Notes: generated by a model not told the origin, from the letters alone. A stretch of DNA of 64,000 nucleotides from Stieleria mannarensis (GCF_014154935.1 NZ_JACEHH010000026.1:62001-126000), one strand, 5' to 3'; shown: positions 46,601-57,882, counted from the first letter of the stretch. Made by a program: numbers and translations.

Positions 46601-48282
46601 GCAGGTTGATTCCCGACTATGTCGATCTGACACTGCCGACACGCTGGGCGGCCGACTTGGACGTCAGTGGCGCAGCTGTGTGGGGAAAACGACAATCCAG
46701 TGACGACGTGGTGACCGTTGTCCGCGTTGCGGTGCCCGGCCAAGTGGTCCAATCGGCTCGCCGCGGCGAAGACGTGCGGCGCGTTCAGGTCACCGGAAGC
46801 TTGAAAAACCGAGACCAGGTGCGTGTCAGCGTTCCTGCGATCAACGTGTTGGACGCCAAGCTGCGCGATCAATTGATCGCCGTACCGGGCCAGTTGACGA
46901 CCCAGGCGATCCAGTGGCGGGCTCAATCGGTACGGTCGATCAAACCCGATCCAAACGTGTTCGCGTCGTTCCAGAACGAGGTCGAATCGCCCGAACGCTA
47001 TTCCTTCTATGCCCCGATCGAATCCAATTGGTCGGTCGAGCTGGAACCGCTGTTGCAAGCGACGATCAACCCGGTCGCCCTGTGCTGTGATGCAAGGGTT
47101 TTTCTCGACAGCGATCATGCGTTGGTCATGCAGCGCTTCGACATCTTGCCGGAAACACGCAACGAAGTCACCGTCGCTTTGCCCGTCGGTGCCAGTTGTA
47201 TCGGCGTTTGGTCCGCCGGACGCGAAGTCGATTTGAGTGAGTTGCCTCCCGGCCGCGGCAGCCCGGACGAGGATTCCGACGAGGATTCCGACGATCTCCA
47301 AGCGTCGCGGCTGCGCGTCCCGCTGGCCTACAGTCGGTTGCCACAGTCGTTGGAGGTGTTGGTCGAAGTCCCGGTGTCGGGGCGGGCGATCACGAATTAC
47401 TTGAGCGAACTGGTCGACGTGCCGACCCGTGATCGATGGGTCACGTTCTATCTATCGCCGCTGGTCGGTCAGAATCGACAATTGACGCTGGACCGCATGG
47501 ATAGTGAGGCGGATCAAATTCCGGGCAACTCGGTACAGCAACGGTCGGCGCGGGCATTTGCCCTGGCCCAAAGTGTTGTGACCGCGATCGACCGCTCACG
47601 CGACATGCTGGCCGAACGAAGTGATGACGAAATCAAACGTTGGCTACTGCCCTGGATCGCGCGCTACCAGGCGATCGCCAGTCGCAGCGGACACACGTTC
47701 CGAATCGTGTCGGCGTCCGGCGAGGACGCGATCGGCGCCGCAGCGACGGCGACCAACGATATCACGAATCGTCGCTCGGACGGTGCAGTTGCAGATGCAG
47801 AACAGGGATCGAATCAAGCACCGCTGGCCGACGTCGATCCCGACGCCGAAAAACGGTGGCAGGCGTACGATCGACAATTGTTGCAACTGGTGGGGCGTTT
47901 CTTGCAATCCAATCCCCGGCTGCCGCAAACCCTGTTCGCACAACACCGGTTTTCGGAGTTTGAAGTCGCATCGATCGTCCGATTGGAGTCATTTGCCGAC
48001 GGCCCGGTCTTGGTGCAATCGTTCACGCAACGCGAGTCGCTGCAGGACTTGCTGGTCAACGCGATCACGCTGGTGACGTTCGGATTGGCAGTGATTTTGA
48101 TGTGGCCGTTTCGCGGCCGGTTCCAAACCTGGATTCATGAACCGGCGGTTTGGTTGTTCATCCTTGGCACCCTGGGGCTGTTTCTGATCCCGATTCCCTT
48201 GGCCGTGACCTTGATGGTCATCGCGGTGACCGTCCCCCTGATCAACCGGATGAAATCCAAGTCGGTCCCGACGGGAATGTAG
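40639..48282 (+). CDS. Giant envelope protein with two modules (2547 aa), family not recognised
   Basis: The ATG overlaps the preceding TGA. An N-terminal hydrophobic segment (about residues 40-58, LMVVLIAVGFSLLATRQTHG) is followed by nine EEPSA repeats (95-139), about 1000 strand-rich residues, a cluster of membrane helices (about 1150-1232), and then a second signal-like hydrophobic stretch (about 1272-1290, VLALVIGASATMGGGLMAQE) opening a second periplasmic region. That region contains a Gly-rich linker with 15-base repeats (about 1483-1502), and the protein ends in two or three helices (about 2471-2541). The layout reads as two copies of the upstream protein's plan fused end to end. No enzyme motif was recognised. 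Confidence 0.82.
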   Translation: MTPATTDHFACRGGRDAASLQHPARVGCQFSGGRCGVPWRLMVVLIAVGFSLLATRQTHGQQDQQAPLAVEQPAEGPQPETDPPTAEPESNDGPPSAEEPSAEEPSAEEPSAEEPSAEEPSAEEPSAEEPSAEEPSAEVRTAEESMDKAADDEAPAIDSPESGSPEGEPAAAGGNDPLSGDDASSPLDRWTLPLPLRDRDGRPLRPIGIFLSQIVDLVPAEFRAVSIRDLQQAIGNGAERFADSNQARLVSGFYDIRLDENLLVSEGSKLVLEHKRRPIIRRKLGAVNLAISGSPGGLRSPLSAGRGNLPRLEIDYSGELVAVIPGTPPAAGFSAAGEPSDGPAGTAAVAPSESDAAAGISDGWSQSEIRFGWTLRSQSVGAAKRFDLRLPRTSQTRLVISTPSDIVLESKQGVLVERPGPPPDADVQTRTGDIRWYVLEAGGLNRLEIDARRRSEGEANQPLFIRRESKQYEVDLSGVSWIHRMTLQFPRQRNRLRLRLPLGTVTAIRANSVEAPYQVLRRQDGQSLIDVDLPGGLVGVIDSVPENAPAGALRNEPASELLTLTIEGTSNWNLSDGHCELPSVTPDEPNVLWTEASTQTIVAVMDPLEVAQWDLPPTWRQSIQTPTRAGETLLIADGPPPQNAQPDAVGSRLTLIEKEERFIEAVWTRLRVQPTPAPEVRANSRIRCRLLQNHQSPFHVDVNPDWTVDSVTVVGSGRRITVPVDADRWVIWPTPSEAAQATLEIEVIARKNLPRNRNRLTMASTWIVRPVQHVGEHVISIQPPPLRRWDGNSVMLQGRFESSTMDEESIAFFQPTSETLLIRSPTGEIPEVTLEPVDDSFGVALRHVIETEGNDVSETIIVRAETTQPISELSVLTGNARQEAFSWSLRRTDQSATVSLPGSSVQRVPADPLGTYVITLEGRDLRQFELVGRRFFPVQDRLTLSLPSVRRTRGQTAEVTIDASWEISQIPPGVQLVPGTETNQATWVAGDQPQYLRYEPLLRPEIRLRRARPEAAACLIWNQRFEVVANSRNEDLFHLTAEVSTRKPIHVSYDHELEIVSVSRNGVRRDPDRSEVGEIWIDPERQSDQIAVLMRRRHSSSDWFRRCQVPRVEVKGNVIRQQVSYQSGPGSLLLHRTSNALADPSVPSGRGTVLILVARDVAIGLGWLVATVVFFLAWSIARCFSLGVHCLFVLTVLSISGAVIWWPAQTAIVGWIAVPLSAAALLHVVMADRWKKTVTGTGASGALRLDDTRSQQAARDRSADFSVSVPHSVLALVIGASATMGGGLMAQESSGEDARRDSDSGAVETAANDPIELLVPLDPSYVPVGDKVYMSRADYESIRSDVDPDRPVDAQFQSAEYRVVLAPPRDAADSITVEVQADYQIQLLRESTRVRLPVRADLLRRIELVSDGETQIIRFTVDERGMVTAAIPSSRQSLLRLTYLPSVSTLGAGPGIVGGDGAGGGGPPWDERDAGQPLADRPMAGGVMAGGVEAGGVEAGGVENLDAASGLAATVIRLAIPPIHAAKLIVEAPREIQVESLGDPLGRSLFRAELGRYEADLGPVRELAIRCRAVKRPGQAAAPTLRRAYRISAGIESTIVECEITPEDSLREGDALQLTILGGPSPSLTCLGWAMEEAELADSPDRPAGPNASPGSGIYRFEKQSSVDTPIRLLWRLPSVLNDPTSTEDSKTMPIPEVFSSAAQRWAATLFAIESAASIRVSELAKGSKPASEDEFLAAWRGYPGKIQRAFVIQDAFPSFVLLQDKFPTPTARLNHRLHVAESKMELRLKADLVDLRPSLQRIRITIPPRFRLVRCLVNDEPITSMTPLLVDTPAGIRAELSIGDNRINGATKIELLAESRMPIRGRSLLPRFTVSSDGQTRETYRITRERSLDVRMTRPDAPQLGEENVPGGEDEPGTWKPAALTQDDLLAGQIPVVYAEFSGTPPEDDPIVVSRRAAGSVFACDQITRMRYADGQWFCDTLLELPGRLIPDYVDLTLPTRWAADLDVSGAAVWGKRQSSDDVVTVVRVAVPGQVVQSARRGEDVRRVQVTGSLKNRDQVRVSVPAINVLDAKLRDQLIAVPGQLTTQAIQWRAQSVRSIKPDPNVFASFQNEVESPERYSFYAPIESNWSVELEPLLQATINPVALCCDARVFLDSDHALVMQRFDILPETRNEVTVALPVGASCIGVWSAGREVDLSELPPGRGSPDEDSDEDSDDLQASRLRVPLAYSRLPQSLEVLVEVPVSGRAITNYLSELVDVPTRDRWVTFYLSPLVGQNRQLTLDRMDSEADQIPGNSVQQRSARAFALAQSVVTAIDRSRDMLAERSDDEIKRWLLPWIARYQAIASRSGHTFRIVSASGEDAIGAAATATNDITNRRSDGAVADAEQGSNQAPLADVDPDAEKRWQAYDRQLLQLVGRFLQSNPRLPQTLFAQHRFSEFEVASIVRLESFADGPVLVQSFTQRESLQDLLVNAITLVTFGLAVILMWPFRGRFQTWIHEPAVWLFILGTLGLFLIPIPLAVTLMVIAVTVPLINRMKSKSVPTGM
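40921..41055 (+). repeat. 15-base tandem repeat (nine units, EEPSA)
   Basis: Nine consecutive 15-base units, consensus ccatcagctgaagag, with five identical copies in the middle (units 4-8) and variants at both ends. It encodes a Glu/Pro/Ser/Ala linker just outside the membrane anchor of the giant protein. The identical central copies point to recent slippage or unequal crossing-over. Confidence 0.92.
45085..45144 (+). repeat. 15-base tandem repeat (four units, Gly-rich linker)
   Basis: Four units of atggctggcggtgtc / gaggctggcggtgtc within a glycine-rich linker of the second module of the giant protein. The units are arranged as two identical pairs. Confidence 0.88.
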
Positions 48283-48458
48283 CGCCGTTGGTGTCTAGCC
48301 TTCAGGCGATTCCCTGTCGCAGGTACGACCTCGAAAGGACGTCGTACAACCCTCCAGTCCCTTTCCAGATTCTTCACCTTTTCGGTAACACCCGTCCGTC
48401 GCCTCCGCTTGGCAGGGTGTTGGCACGAAAAAACAGTCATTTCACGGGGATTGGTTCG

Positions 48459-49223
48459 ATGAAAGTTGCTTTGGCAAACGTCGCGTTTGGCTCGGTCCTG
48501 CTGCTTTCGATCTTGGCGGGGGCGAGATCGGCGGCGGCCCAGTCCGGTTCGAGCGGGTGCGATTCGGGCCACTGCCACAGCGGCCCCGTCCGGCACCACA
48601 CCGTCCACTACGTTCGCCCGGTGTACGGACATGTCCAGTACGGCCATCGCGGCTACGGCTATGACCCTGCGTTCGGGCGTGCCGCGTTGATCCGGGCCGC
48701 GGCGACCGCCAACGTCTTGAACGCGAGTGCTCGAACCCAGCACCTGCACGCCGACCGGTTGGAAATGCAGAACAGCGTCGAATTCTTGGCAACCCGCTTG
48801 GAGCGGAAACAGATCAACAAACAGTCGCGATTCGGGCATCTACACGCTCGGGGCGAGCAAGTTCGCCAAGAAAAACGGGCTGCGGTGCAATTGGTTTCCC
48901 GCTCGGCACCACGCCGCCCGGTCGATCCGGTGACCGGTCAGGTCCACTGGCCGATCTTGTTGCAATCGAGCTACTACGAAAAGGCACGCGGACCGGTCGA
49001 TCTGGTGTTTCACCAACGCAGCGTCGTCGGCCGCATCAACCCCGACCACTTTCTACCGATGCGAGATTGGATCGAGCGGATCGAAAAGGAGTTGAAGGCG
49101 AACGTCGCCTACTATGAGAAACGCGACTACTTGCAAGCCAAGGCGTTCCTGAGAAGTCTGATCGAGGAAGCCCGGATCGAGATCACGCCGGCTGCAACGC
49201 AAAGCCAATTGGCGGCGCGGTAG
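48459..49223 (+). CDS. Exported His/Tyr-rich protein of unknown function (254 aa)
   Basis: Starts at ATG 48459 (MKVALANVAFGSVLLLSILAGARSAAAQ, a signal peptide). A segment rich in His, Tyr and Gly follows (SGCDSGHCHSG, HHTVHYVRPVYGHVQYGHRGYGYD), which could bind metal or form an ordered repeat. The remainder is helical and basic, with a C-terminal coiled-coil-like stretch (IEKELKANVAYYEKRDYLQAKAFLRSLIEEAR). The family is not recognised. The gene is 176 bases downstream of the giant protein gene on the same strand and could be a later member of that transcript, but the gap allows its own promoter. Confidence 0.75.
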   Translation: MKVALANVAFGSVLLLSILAGARSAAAQSGSSGCDSGHCHSGPVRHHTVHYVRPVYGHVQYGHRGYGYDPAFGRAALIRAAATANVLNASARTQHLHADRLEMQNSVEFLATRLERKQINKQSRFGHLHARGEQVRQEKRAAVQLVSRSAPRRPVDPVTGQVHWPILLQSSYYEKARGPVDLVFHQRSVVGRINPDHFLPMRDWIERIEKELKANVAYYEKRDYLQAKAFLRSLIEEARIEITPAATQSQLAAR

Positions 49224-49244
49224 GGTTGATGCCTCGTCGCTTGG

Positions 49245-49325
49245 TTTTCGGGTAATGGACGAGGCGACGAGTCCATTGCCGCGACGAACTGCGAGGACTC
49301 CTCGCGTCGTCCACGACCGCTTAGC
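49245..49325. repeat. Dispersed repeat, family B (copy 2, inverted relative to 24449)
   Basis: Reverse-complementary to the element at about 24449-24527, with matching ends and two matching inner blocks. It fills the gap between the convergent stops at 49223 and 49331 almost completely, so it is placed where a terminator is needed. Confidence 0.75.
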
Positions 49326-49330
49326 TGGCT

Positions 49331-50659
49331 TCATGCCGCCCGATGTTTGGATTCTGCTCCCGAGTCGATGAACCGGCCGATCGCTTCAATCGTCCGCTCG
49401 GTGGCGCCGCGATGTTGTTGGACGACCTGTTGGGCGGCGCGCCCGAGTGCGTCGGCCGCCGGGACGTCGTTCAAGCAACGCAGAACGAAGGATTCCAGTT
49501 GTGCGGCATCGTTGACACGAACCGCCCCTTCGGCATCGAGCAATCGCTCGGCGATGTCGGCGAAGTTGCGGGTGTCGGGGCCGAACGCGATCGCACTGCC
49601 ATAACCGGCCGGTTCCAACATGTTTTGTCCGCCGCGGTCGCCGAAGGTCCCGCCGACGGTGGCGATCTGGCCGACGCCCCACCACGACCGAAGCTCGCCG
49701 ATCGTGTCGATCAACAGCACTCGGTCGGCGGTCCATTTCAAGTGTTCCATCGAAACGTCGTCGGATCGACGGTGCGCGACCAAGCCATGTGATTCGATCA
49801 ACTGGGCGACGCGATCAAACCGTTCTCGGTGACGCGGCACGAGAACGAAACGCAGTTCGGAATGCTGCCCGCTGAGTCGCCGATAGATGTCCAGCGCCAT
49901 CGCCTCTTCGCCTTCTTGCGTGCTGCCGAAAACCCAGATCGCGTGCCAGGGATCGGCGCCCGCCCAGCGGAGACGCGATTGGACTTCGATGCAGTCCCGC
50001 GAATGCGGCGCATCGTCAAACTTCAGCGAACCGCTGATGGCGATCCGCGACGGCGGTGTGCCGCATTTGGCAAAATTCTCGGCCGACCTTTCGTCTTGGC
50101 ATTGGACGTTGCTGAGCGATTGAAAGATCGATCGGGTCAGCCATCGGAATCGTTGGTAGCCGGCGGCACTACGATCGCTCAGCCGTCCGTTGATGACGAC
50201 GACATCGATGTTTTGCTGTTGAGCGATCCGGATCAGGTTGGGCCACAGTTCCAGTTCCGCCAGCACCAACAGGCTCGGACGCAGACTGGCCAGGGTTCGT
50301 CGCACGGCCCACGAAAAGTCCAGCGGGCAAAAGAATACCCGGTCGGTTCCGAACCGCTCGGTGGCCAAGTCGTACCCGGTATCGGTACTGGAACTGATCA
50401 CGATACGGGCGTGCGGATGTTGCACCTGCAGCCGTTTGACGACGCCGCCGAGCAAGTTGACTTCGCCCACGCTGACCGCGTGCAGCCAAATGCACGGTTC
50501 GTTTCGGTCGTCGCCCAGCAGACGCGATGCCTCGGTCGGCGTCAGCCCCCACAGTTTCTGCCTCCATCCGCGACGGTAGCGTCCATGTCGCACGCGGCGA
50601 TACAGAATCCAGGGCGACAGCACCGACAGCGCGATCAAGTAGATGGCGTTGGCAAGCAT
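49331..50659 (-). CDS. waaA: 3-deoxy-D-manno-octulosonic acid (Kdo) transferase
   Basis: 442 residues. The N-terminal membrane anchor (ANAIYLIALSVLSPWILYRR) is followed by WLHAVSVGEVNLLGGVV, with the conserved catalytic Glu of GT30 enzymes. Next come ISSSTDTGYDLA, the LAELELWPNLI motif and GSLKFDD. The C-terminal GT-B half has IWVFGSTQEGEE and GGTFGDRGGQNMLEPAGYG. It transfers Kdo from CMP-Kdo onto lipid A precursor at the inner membrane, which indicates that this organism makes LPS. Monocistronic; the neighbouring gene on the same strand is secA, 133 bases upstream. Confidence 0.94.
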   Translation of the reverse strand: MLANAIYLIALSVLSPWILYRRVRHGRYRRGWRQKLWGLTPTEASRLLGDDRNEPCIWLHAVSVGEVNLLGGVVKRLQVQHPHARIVISSSTDTGYDLATERFGTDRVFFCPLDFSWAVRRTLASLRPSLLVLAELELWPNLIRIAQQQNIDVVVINGRLSDRSAAGYQRFRWLTRSIFQSLSNVQCQDERSAENFAKCGTPPSRIAISGSLKFDDAPHSRDCIEVQSRLRWAGADPWHAIWVFGSTQEGEEAMALDIYRRLSGQHSELRFVLVPRHRERFDRVAQLIESHGLVAHRRSDDVSMEHLKWTADRVLLIDTIGELRSWWGVGQIATVGGTFGDRGGQNMLEPAGYGSAIAFGPDTRNFADIAERLLDAEGAVRVNDAAQLESFVLRCLNDVPAADALGRAAQQVVQQHRGATERTIEAIGRFIDSGAESKHRAA

Positions 50660-50721
50660 GATGAGATTCCGTTCTCGGGGGGCATTCGCTCTCAGGCTCC
50701 GCCTGGGAACGAGTTTGGACG

Positions 50722-50783
50722 TAGCTACGCTCGCCAGAGCGTGGCAAACGCCGGAAATCCACCTTCTGGCGAAGGTAGCTACA
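50722..50783. repeat. Inverted repeat between waaA and secA
   Basis: Left arm gtagctacgctcgccagag (50722-50740) pairs with ttctggcgaaggtagctac (50765-50783): 16 of 19 positions are complementary, with a 24-base loop. It starts 10 bases from the secA stop and could terminate secA transcription; there is no T run. An adjacent ggctccgcctgggaacgag (about 50696-50714) resembles a fragment near 24205-24240. Confidence 0.7.
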
Positions 50784-50792
50784 TTTGGCCGG

Positions 50793-54509
<3,717 letters not shown>

Positions 54510-54862
54510 CGCTGAATCGCTTGCTAAGTTTTCGATGTTTGATTGGCCGCGAGCATACAGATTCGCCCGCAAGAGAGTCAGATTGGCAGCGCACCGCCCC
54601 CCGCGTCTAGAGCAGCCAATTTCGGGCCAATTAGACGAAAGTTCGGCTCGGCGCCACCTCAGGGGCTCCCCCCGGATCCGGCTCGGAGAAGCTAAATGCT
54701 TTGGGGGGCTTAGGTTAGGTTTTTTGGTTGTTCAGGTCAACGGCGATCGAAAACGGGGCTCACAAATGCCGACCGGGGCGGTTTACGCGGCTAACGAATT
54801 TTTCCTGCGGACGGTAAACTGTCGCTTCCGAACTCGTTTCCTGCTCCTCGTGCCCCCCATTC
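54510..54862. promoter_or_regulatory. Divergent promoter region between secA and rpiB
   Basis: 353 bases between the two starts. An AT-rich patch (gctaaatgctttgg to ttttttggttgtt) lies at about 54692-54732. No coding frame is supportable. Both genes should be promoted from here; no specific box can be assigned by eye. Confidence 0.45.
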
Positions 54863-55372
54863 ATGACCGATCCTAACCAACCCGGCAATCGACTCCGCGT
54901 CGCCATCGGCGGTGACCACGCCGGATTCCCGCTCAAACAGGTGGTTTCCCAGCAACTGGCCGCCGAACCCTTTGCGACCCTGGTCGGTGACATCATCGAT
55001 TGCGGCACCGACAGCACGGCGCGCTGCGATTACCCAGATTTTGCCGTCGCGGTGTCCCGCGAAATCATTCTCGGTAACGCCGATCGCGGGATCGTGGTCT
55101 GTGGCAGCGGAGTCGGCGTGAGCGTCGCGGCGAACAAGATCCCGGGGATTCGTGCGGCGATCTGTCATGACACCTATTCGGCCCACCAAGGCGTCGAGCA
55201 CGATGACATGAACGTGCTGTGCATCGGCGGGCGGATCATCGGCAGCGAATTGGCATTGGAAATCGTCCGCGCGTTCCTGGGGGCTCATTACACACCGGGC
55301 GAGCGGCACCAGCGGCGGTTGGACAAGGTGATGGAAATCGAGGCCCAAGGTCGCGACGCGTTGGGGCTTTGA
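54863..55372 (+). CDS. rpiB: Ribose-5-phosphate isomerase B
   Basis: 169 residues. GGDHAGFPLK (residues 16-25), CDYPDFA, the catalytic-cysteine motif IVVCGSGVGVSVAANK and HDTYSAHQGVEHDDMNVLCIGGR are all typical of RpiB/LacAB isomerases. It interconverts ribulose-5-phosphate and ribose-5-phosphate in the pentose phosphate pathway. About 150 bases of repeat separate it from aroC, so co-transcription is possible but may be damped by the hairpins. Cytoplasmic. Confidence 0.95.
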   Translation: MTDPNQPGNRLRVAIGGDHAGFPLKQVVSQQLAAEPFATLVGDIIDCGTDSTARCDYPDFAVAVSREIILGNADRGIVVCGSGVGVSVAANKIPGIRAAICHDTYSAHQGVEHDDMNVLCIGGRIIGSELALEIVRAFLGAHYTPGERHQRRLDKVMEIEAQGRDALGL

Positions 55373-55381
55373 GCGAATGGT

Positions 55382-55507
55382 TGTGGGATAGGCTTCCAGC
55401 CTGTCGATCGACAGGCTGGAAGCCTGTCCCACATTGCTGACTTTGACAGGCTGGAAGCCTATCCCACATTGCTGACTTTGACAGGCTGGAAGCCTATCCC
55501 ACATTTT
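55382..55507. repeat. Dispersed repeat, family C: palindrome plus two tandem half-copies
   Basis: Arms of 26 bases around a perfect core (aggcttccagcctgtcga paired with its complement, 55390-55425) make a palindrome at 55382-55433. Two further copies of the right arm follow at a 35-base period (starting 55445 and 55480). The element ends ten bases before aroC. The same palindrome, with a short spacer, occurs at 57822-57878. Confidence 0.92.
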
Positions 55508-55518
55508 TTGAGGCTTTC

Positions 55519-56787
55519 ATGGAAATTCTTGGCGGACCCTACTTCGGCGTCGCGGGTGCGGGGGAATCTCATGGCCCGGCGGTGACGACCATCGTGTTCG
55601 GATGTCCGGCCGGACTGATGATTCGGCGGGACCAGATCCAGCCGTTTCTGGATCGACGTCGACCCGGCGGCAACAAGTACGGCACGCCCCGCAATGAAAA
55701 GGACAAGGTCGTCTTCCTGTCGGGCCTGTATCAGACCGACCACGAGACGTTGCTCGGTGGCAACGAATCCGGTGGGTCGAAGATCAGCGTCGAAGTCGAC
55801 GGCGCGCGGTTTGAATCCGAAGGCTACGAAGCGGGCTACACCACGGGCGAACCGATCGCCGCGATGGTGTTGTCGACCAGCAAAAAGTCGGGGGACTACA
55901 CCCAATTCGTCGGCCCCAAGGGCCAAGTCCGTCCCGGTCACACGGATTTGGTCAAGTATCACAAGTCGCGCGGATTTGTCGATGTCCGTGGCGGCGGACG
56001 CAGCAGTTACCGCGTCACGATCAGCGATGTCGTCGGCGGCAGCATCGCGCGGTTGTTTCTGCAGCAGACCTTCGGAACGGTCCTGATGTCGTCGATCGAC
56101 CAGGTCGGACCGCTCAAAGCGACGCGTTCGCTGGCCGACCGTTGCCAGGAGTTGCTGGCCAAGGGGGATTCGGTCGCGATCGATGCCGACGCCATCACCG
56201 CGTTGCAGCAGGAAATCGACAACGCCGTCATCCCCTCCATCGACGGTGACTTTGCAACCGAAGCGGCCGAATTGATCAAGCAGACTCGCAAGGCCGGCGA
56301 CTCGCTTGGCGCAGGCGTCGAGGTGGTGGCGTTGAACGTGCCGCCGCTGTTGGGCGATCCCCTGTACCAGAGTTTGAAGGTGCGGATCATGGGGGCACTC
56401 GGCGGACTCAATGCCGTCCAGTCCTGTGAGGTCGGCTCCGGGGCGGCGGTGATTGAGCGGGTCGGCAGCGAGAACAACGATCCGATTCGCAGCGGCGGGT
56501 ACGTCTCCAACACCCACGGCGGATTGATCGGCGGCATGACGACCGGCATGCCACTGGTGTTTCGGGTCGGATTCAAACCGACCTCCACGATCAACAAGCC
56601 GCAGCAGTCGGTCACCAAGGACCTGACGGAGATCGATTTTCAGCTCGAAAAAGGCCGCCATGATCCCTGTGTCGGCGTCCGCGCCGGCGTGACGCTGGAG
56701 TCGCGGGTGGCGATCGAGTTGATGAATGCGGCGCTCAGCCAGAAGGCGCAAAGTGTCGGCGAAGGCTTGCCGGGGTTGTTCGGGTGA
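55519..56787 (+). CDS. aroC: Chorismate synthase
   Basis: 422 residues, longer than the roughly 360 of E. coli. Motifs: GVAGAGESHGPAV (the first AroC signature, GESHG), DRRRPGGNKYGTPR, GQVRPGHTDLVKYHKSRGFVDVRGGGRSSYRVT, NTHGGLIGGMTTGMP and KGRHDPCVGVRA. It catalyses the last step of the shikimate pathway, EPSP to chorismate, with reduced FMN. Chorismate also feeds the PabA-type enzyme at 63286. The start ATG follows a repeat element closely. Cytoplasmic. Confidence 0.95.
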   Translation: MEILGGPYFGVAGAGESHGPAVTTIVFGCPAGLMIRRDQIQPFLDRRRPGGNKYGTPRNEKDKVVFLSGLYQTDHETLLGGNESGGSKISVEVDGARFESEGYEAGYTTGEPIAAMVLSTSKKSGDYTQFVGPKGQVRPGHTDLVKYHKSRGFVDVRGGGRSSYRVTISDVVGGSIARLFLQQTFGTVLMSSIDQVGPLKATRSLADRCQELLAKGDSVAIDADAITALQQEIDNAVIPSIDGDFATEAAELIKQTRKAGDSLGAGVEVVALNVPPLLGDPLYQSLKVRIMGALGGLNAVQSCEVGSGAAVIERVGSENNDPIRSGGYVSNTHGGLIGGMTTGMPLVFRVGFKPTSTINKPQQSVTKDLTEIDFQLEKGRHDPCVGVRAGVTLESRVAIELMNAALSQKAQSVGEGLPGLFG

Positions 56788-56900
56788 CCGATTCTTGCTG
56801 CCAAACACCGCATTTGGACAGACAAATGGCCGCGAGTTGCTAAGATGGACGCCGCAAATCGCGTTTGATTCCTTTGCCAAGAACGTCTCGTCAATCGTCC

Positions 56901-57815
56901 ATGAAGATTAAGTGCCCCGGATGTGCGTCGCTCCTTCAAATCCCCGACTCCGCGGCCGGCAAGGTGGTCAAGTGCAAGTGCGGGAAACAGTTGCGGGCAC
57001 CGGCGGCAAAGGGAGCTCCGGCGGGGGCACCGAAAGCAACCGCCTCCGCCGCGCCGGGGCAATCCAGACCCGCCGCCGCGCGTCCAGCGGCCCCGTCTCG
57101 ACCGCTCGCCGCATCCCCACCGGCGGCCACCGCGGGTTTGTTTGACGAGTTGACCGACACCGATTTGGCGCCGGTCAAGGCGGTGCAAGTCCCCGGTGCA
57201 AAGACGGCGGTCAAACCGCCCAGCGCCAACGCTGCCAAATTGCTCAACGAAGCGATCTCTGGCAGCGACCGTCGCGGCGAAGCGATGATCATGAAGACCG
57301 AAGCCCCGCAGCCGCCCTTCTTGATCTTCATCGGCCTGATCAACGCTCTCGCGGCCATCTTCTACGGCGGAGTGCTGGTGTTGGTGCTGGGCTTTGTCGA
57401 TGCCGAGATGCTGGAGGAAATGAGCGGCGCGATGGGCGATGTCGTGGGCATCGTCTATTACATCGTTGTCGGGATGCTGGGGTTGATGGCGGCCTTGTCG
57501 CTGGCGACCAGTATCTGTTGCTTCATCCGCGGCAAAGTCCCATGGTACGTCGTTTTGCTCAGCTATGGCTGGGCGCTGGCGTTTCGCATTTTCGAGATCA
57601 TCGACCAGGCGACGTCGGACGATGTTGATTTCAACATCATCAAGGGCGTGGGCAGCTTGTTGATCGGCGCCGGTATTTGGGCTTGGCTGCACGGGGAAAG
57701 CGTGCGGGCCTACTACGGAACCGAAGAGGAACCGATCTGGCGGATCGCGGTCGTGGATTCGACCGGGTTCCTGGTCGCCGGAGCCCTCGGCGCCGCCGCG
57801 CTGCTGATGGGATAG
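56901..57815 (+). CDS. Zinc-ribbon membrane protein (304 aa)
   Basis: ATG 56901 is favoured because it places the ribbon at the very N-terminus; an upstream TTG is rejected. Residues 1-30 form a double-cysteine ribbon (MKIKCPGCASLLQIPDSAAGKVVKCKCGKQ). A 90-residue Ala/Pro-rich linker follows, then about five hydrophobic segments (FLIFIGLINALAAIFYGGVLV, IVYYIVVGMLGLMAALSLA, WYVVLLSYGWALAFRIFE, GSLLIGAGIWAWL and GFLVAGALGAAALLMG). This ribbon-plus-transmembrane design is frequent in planctomycetes but has no known function. It is followed by a family C palindrome. Confidence 0.82.
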   Translation: MKIKCPGCASLLQIPDSAAGKVVKCKCGKQLRAPAAKGAPAGAPKATASAAPGQSRPAAARPAAPSRPLAASPPAATAGLFDELTDTDLAPVKAVQVPGAKTAVKPPSANAAKLLNEAISGSDRRGEAMIMKTEAPQPPFLIFIGLINALAAIFYGGVLVLVLGFVDAEMLEEMSGAMGDVVGIVYYIVVGMLGLMAALSLATSICCFIRGKVPWYVVLLSYGWALAFRIFEIIDQATSDDVDFNIIKGVGSLLIGAGIWAWLHGESVRAYYGTEEEPIWRIAVVDSTGFLVAGALGAAALLMG

Positions 57816-57821
57816 GGACCC

Positions 57822-57878
57822 GTGGGATAGGCTTCCAGCCTGTCAACTCAGCGACGACAGGCTGGAAGCCTGTCCCAC
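57822..57878. repeat. Dispersed repeat, family C (second copy)
   Basis: Arms gtgggataggcttccagcctgtc (57822-57844) and its near-complement (57856-57878) enclose an 11-base spacer. It occupies the 67-base gap between the convergent stops at 57815 and 57883, so it probably acts as a bidirectional terminator. Confidence 0.9.
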
Positions 57879-57882
57879 ATCA

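Noticed and set aside
54510-54572. TTG start giving a longer SecA
   Set aside because: The family normally starts just before the first helix, which ATG 54509 provides; no ribosome site favours the TTG.
55410-55507. CRISPR-like 35-base periodic repeat
   Set aside because: The sequence between repeats is itself repeated, there are only three units, and there is no cas context; it fits a dispersed palindrome.
55459-56880. 473-residue minus-strand frame over aroC
   Set aside because: It lies fully antisense to a certain chorismate synthase gene and has no recognisable motif.
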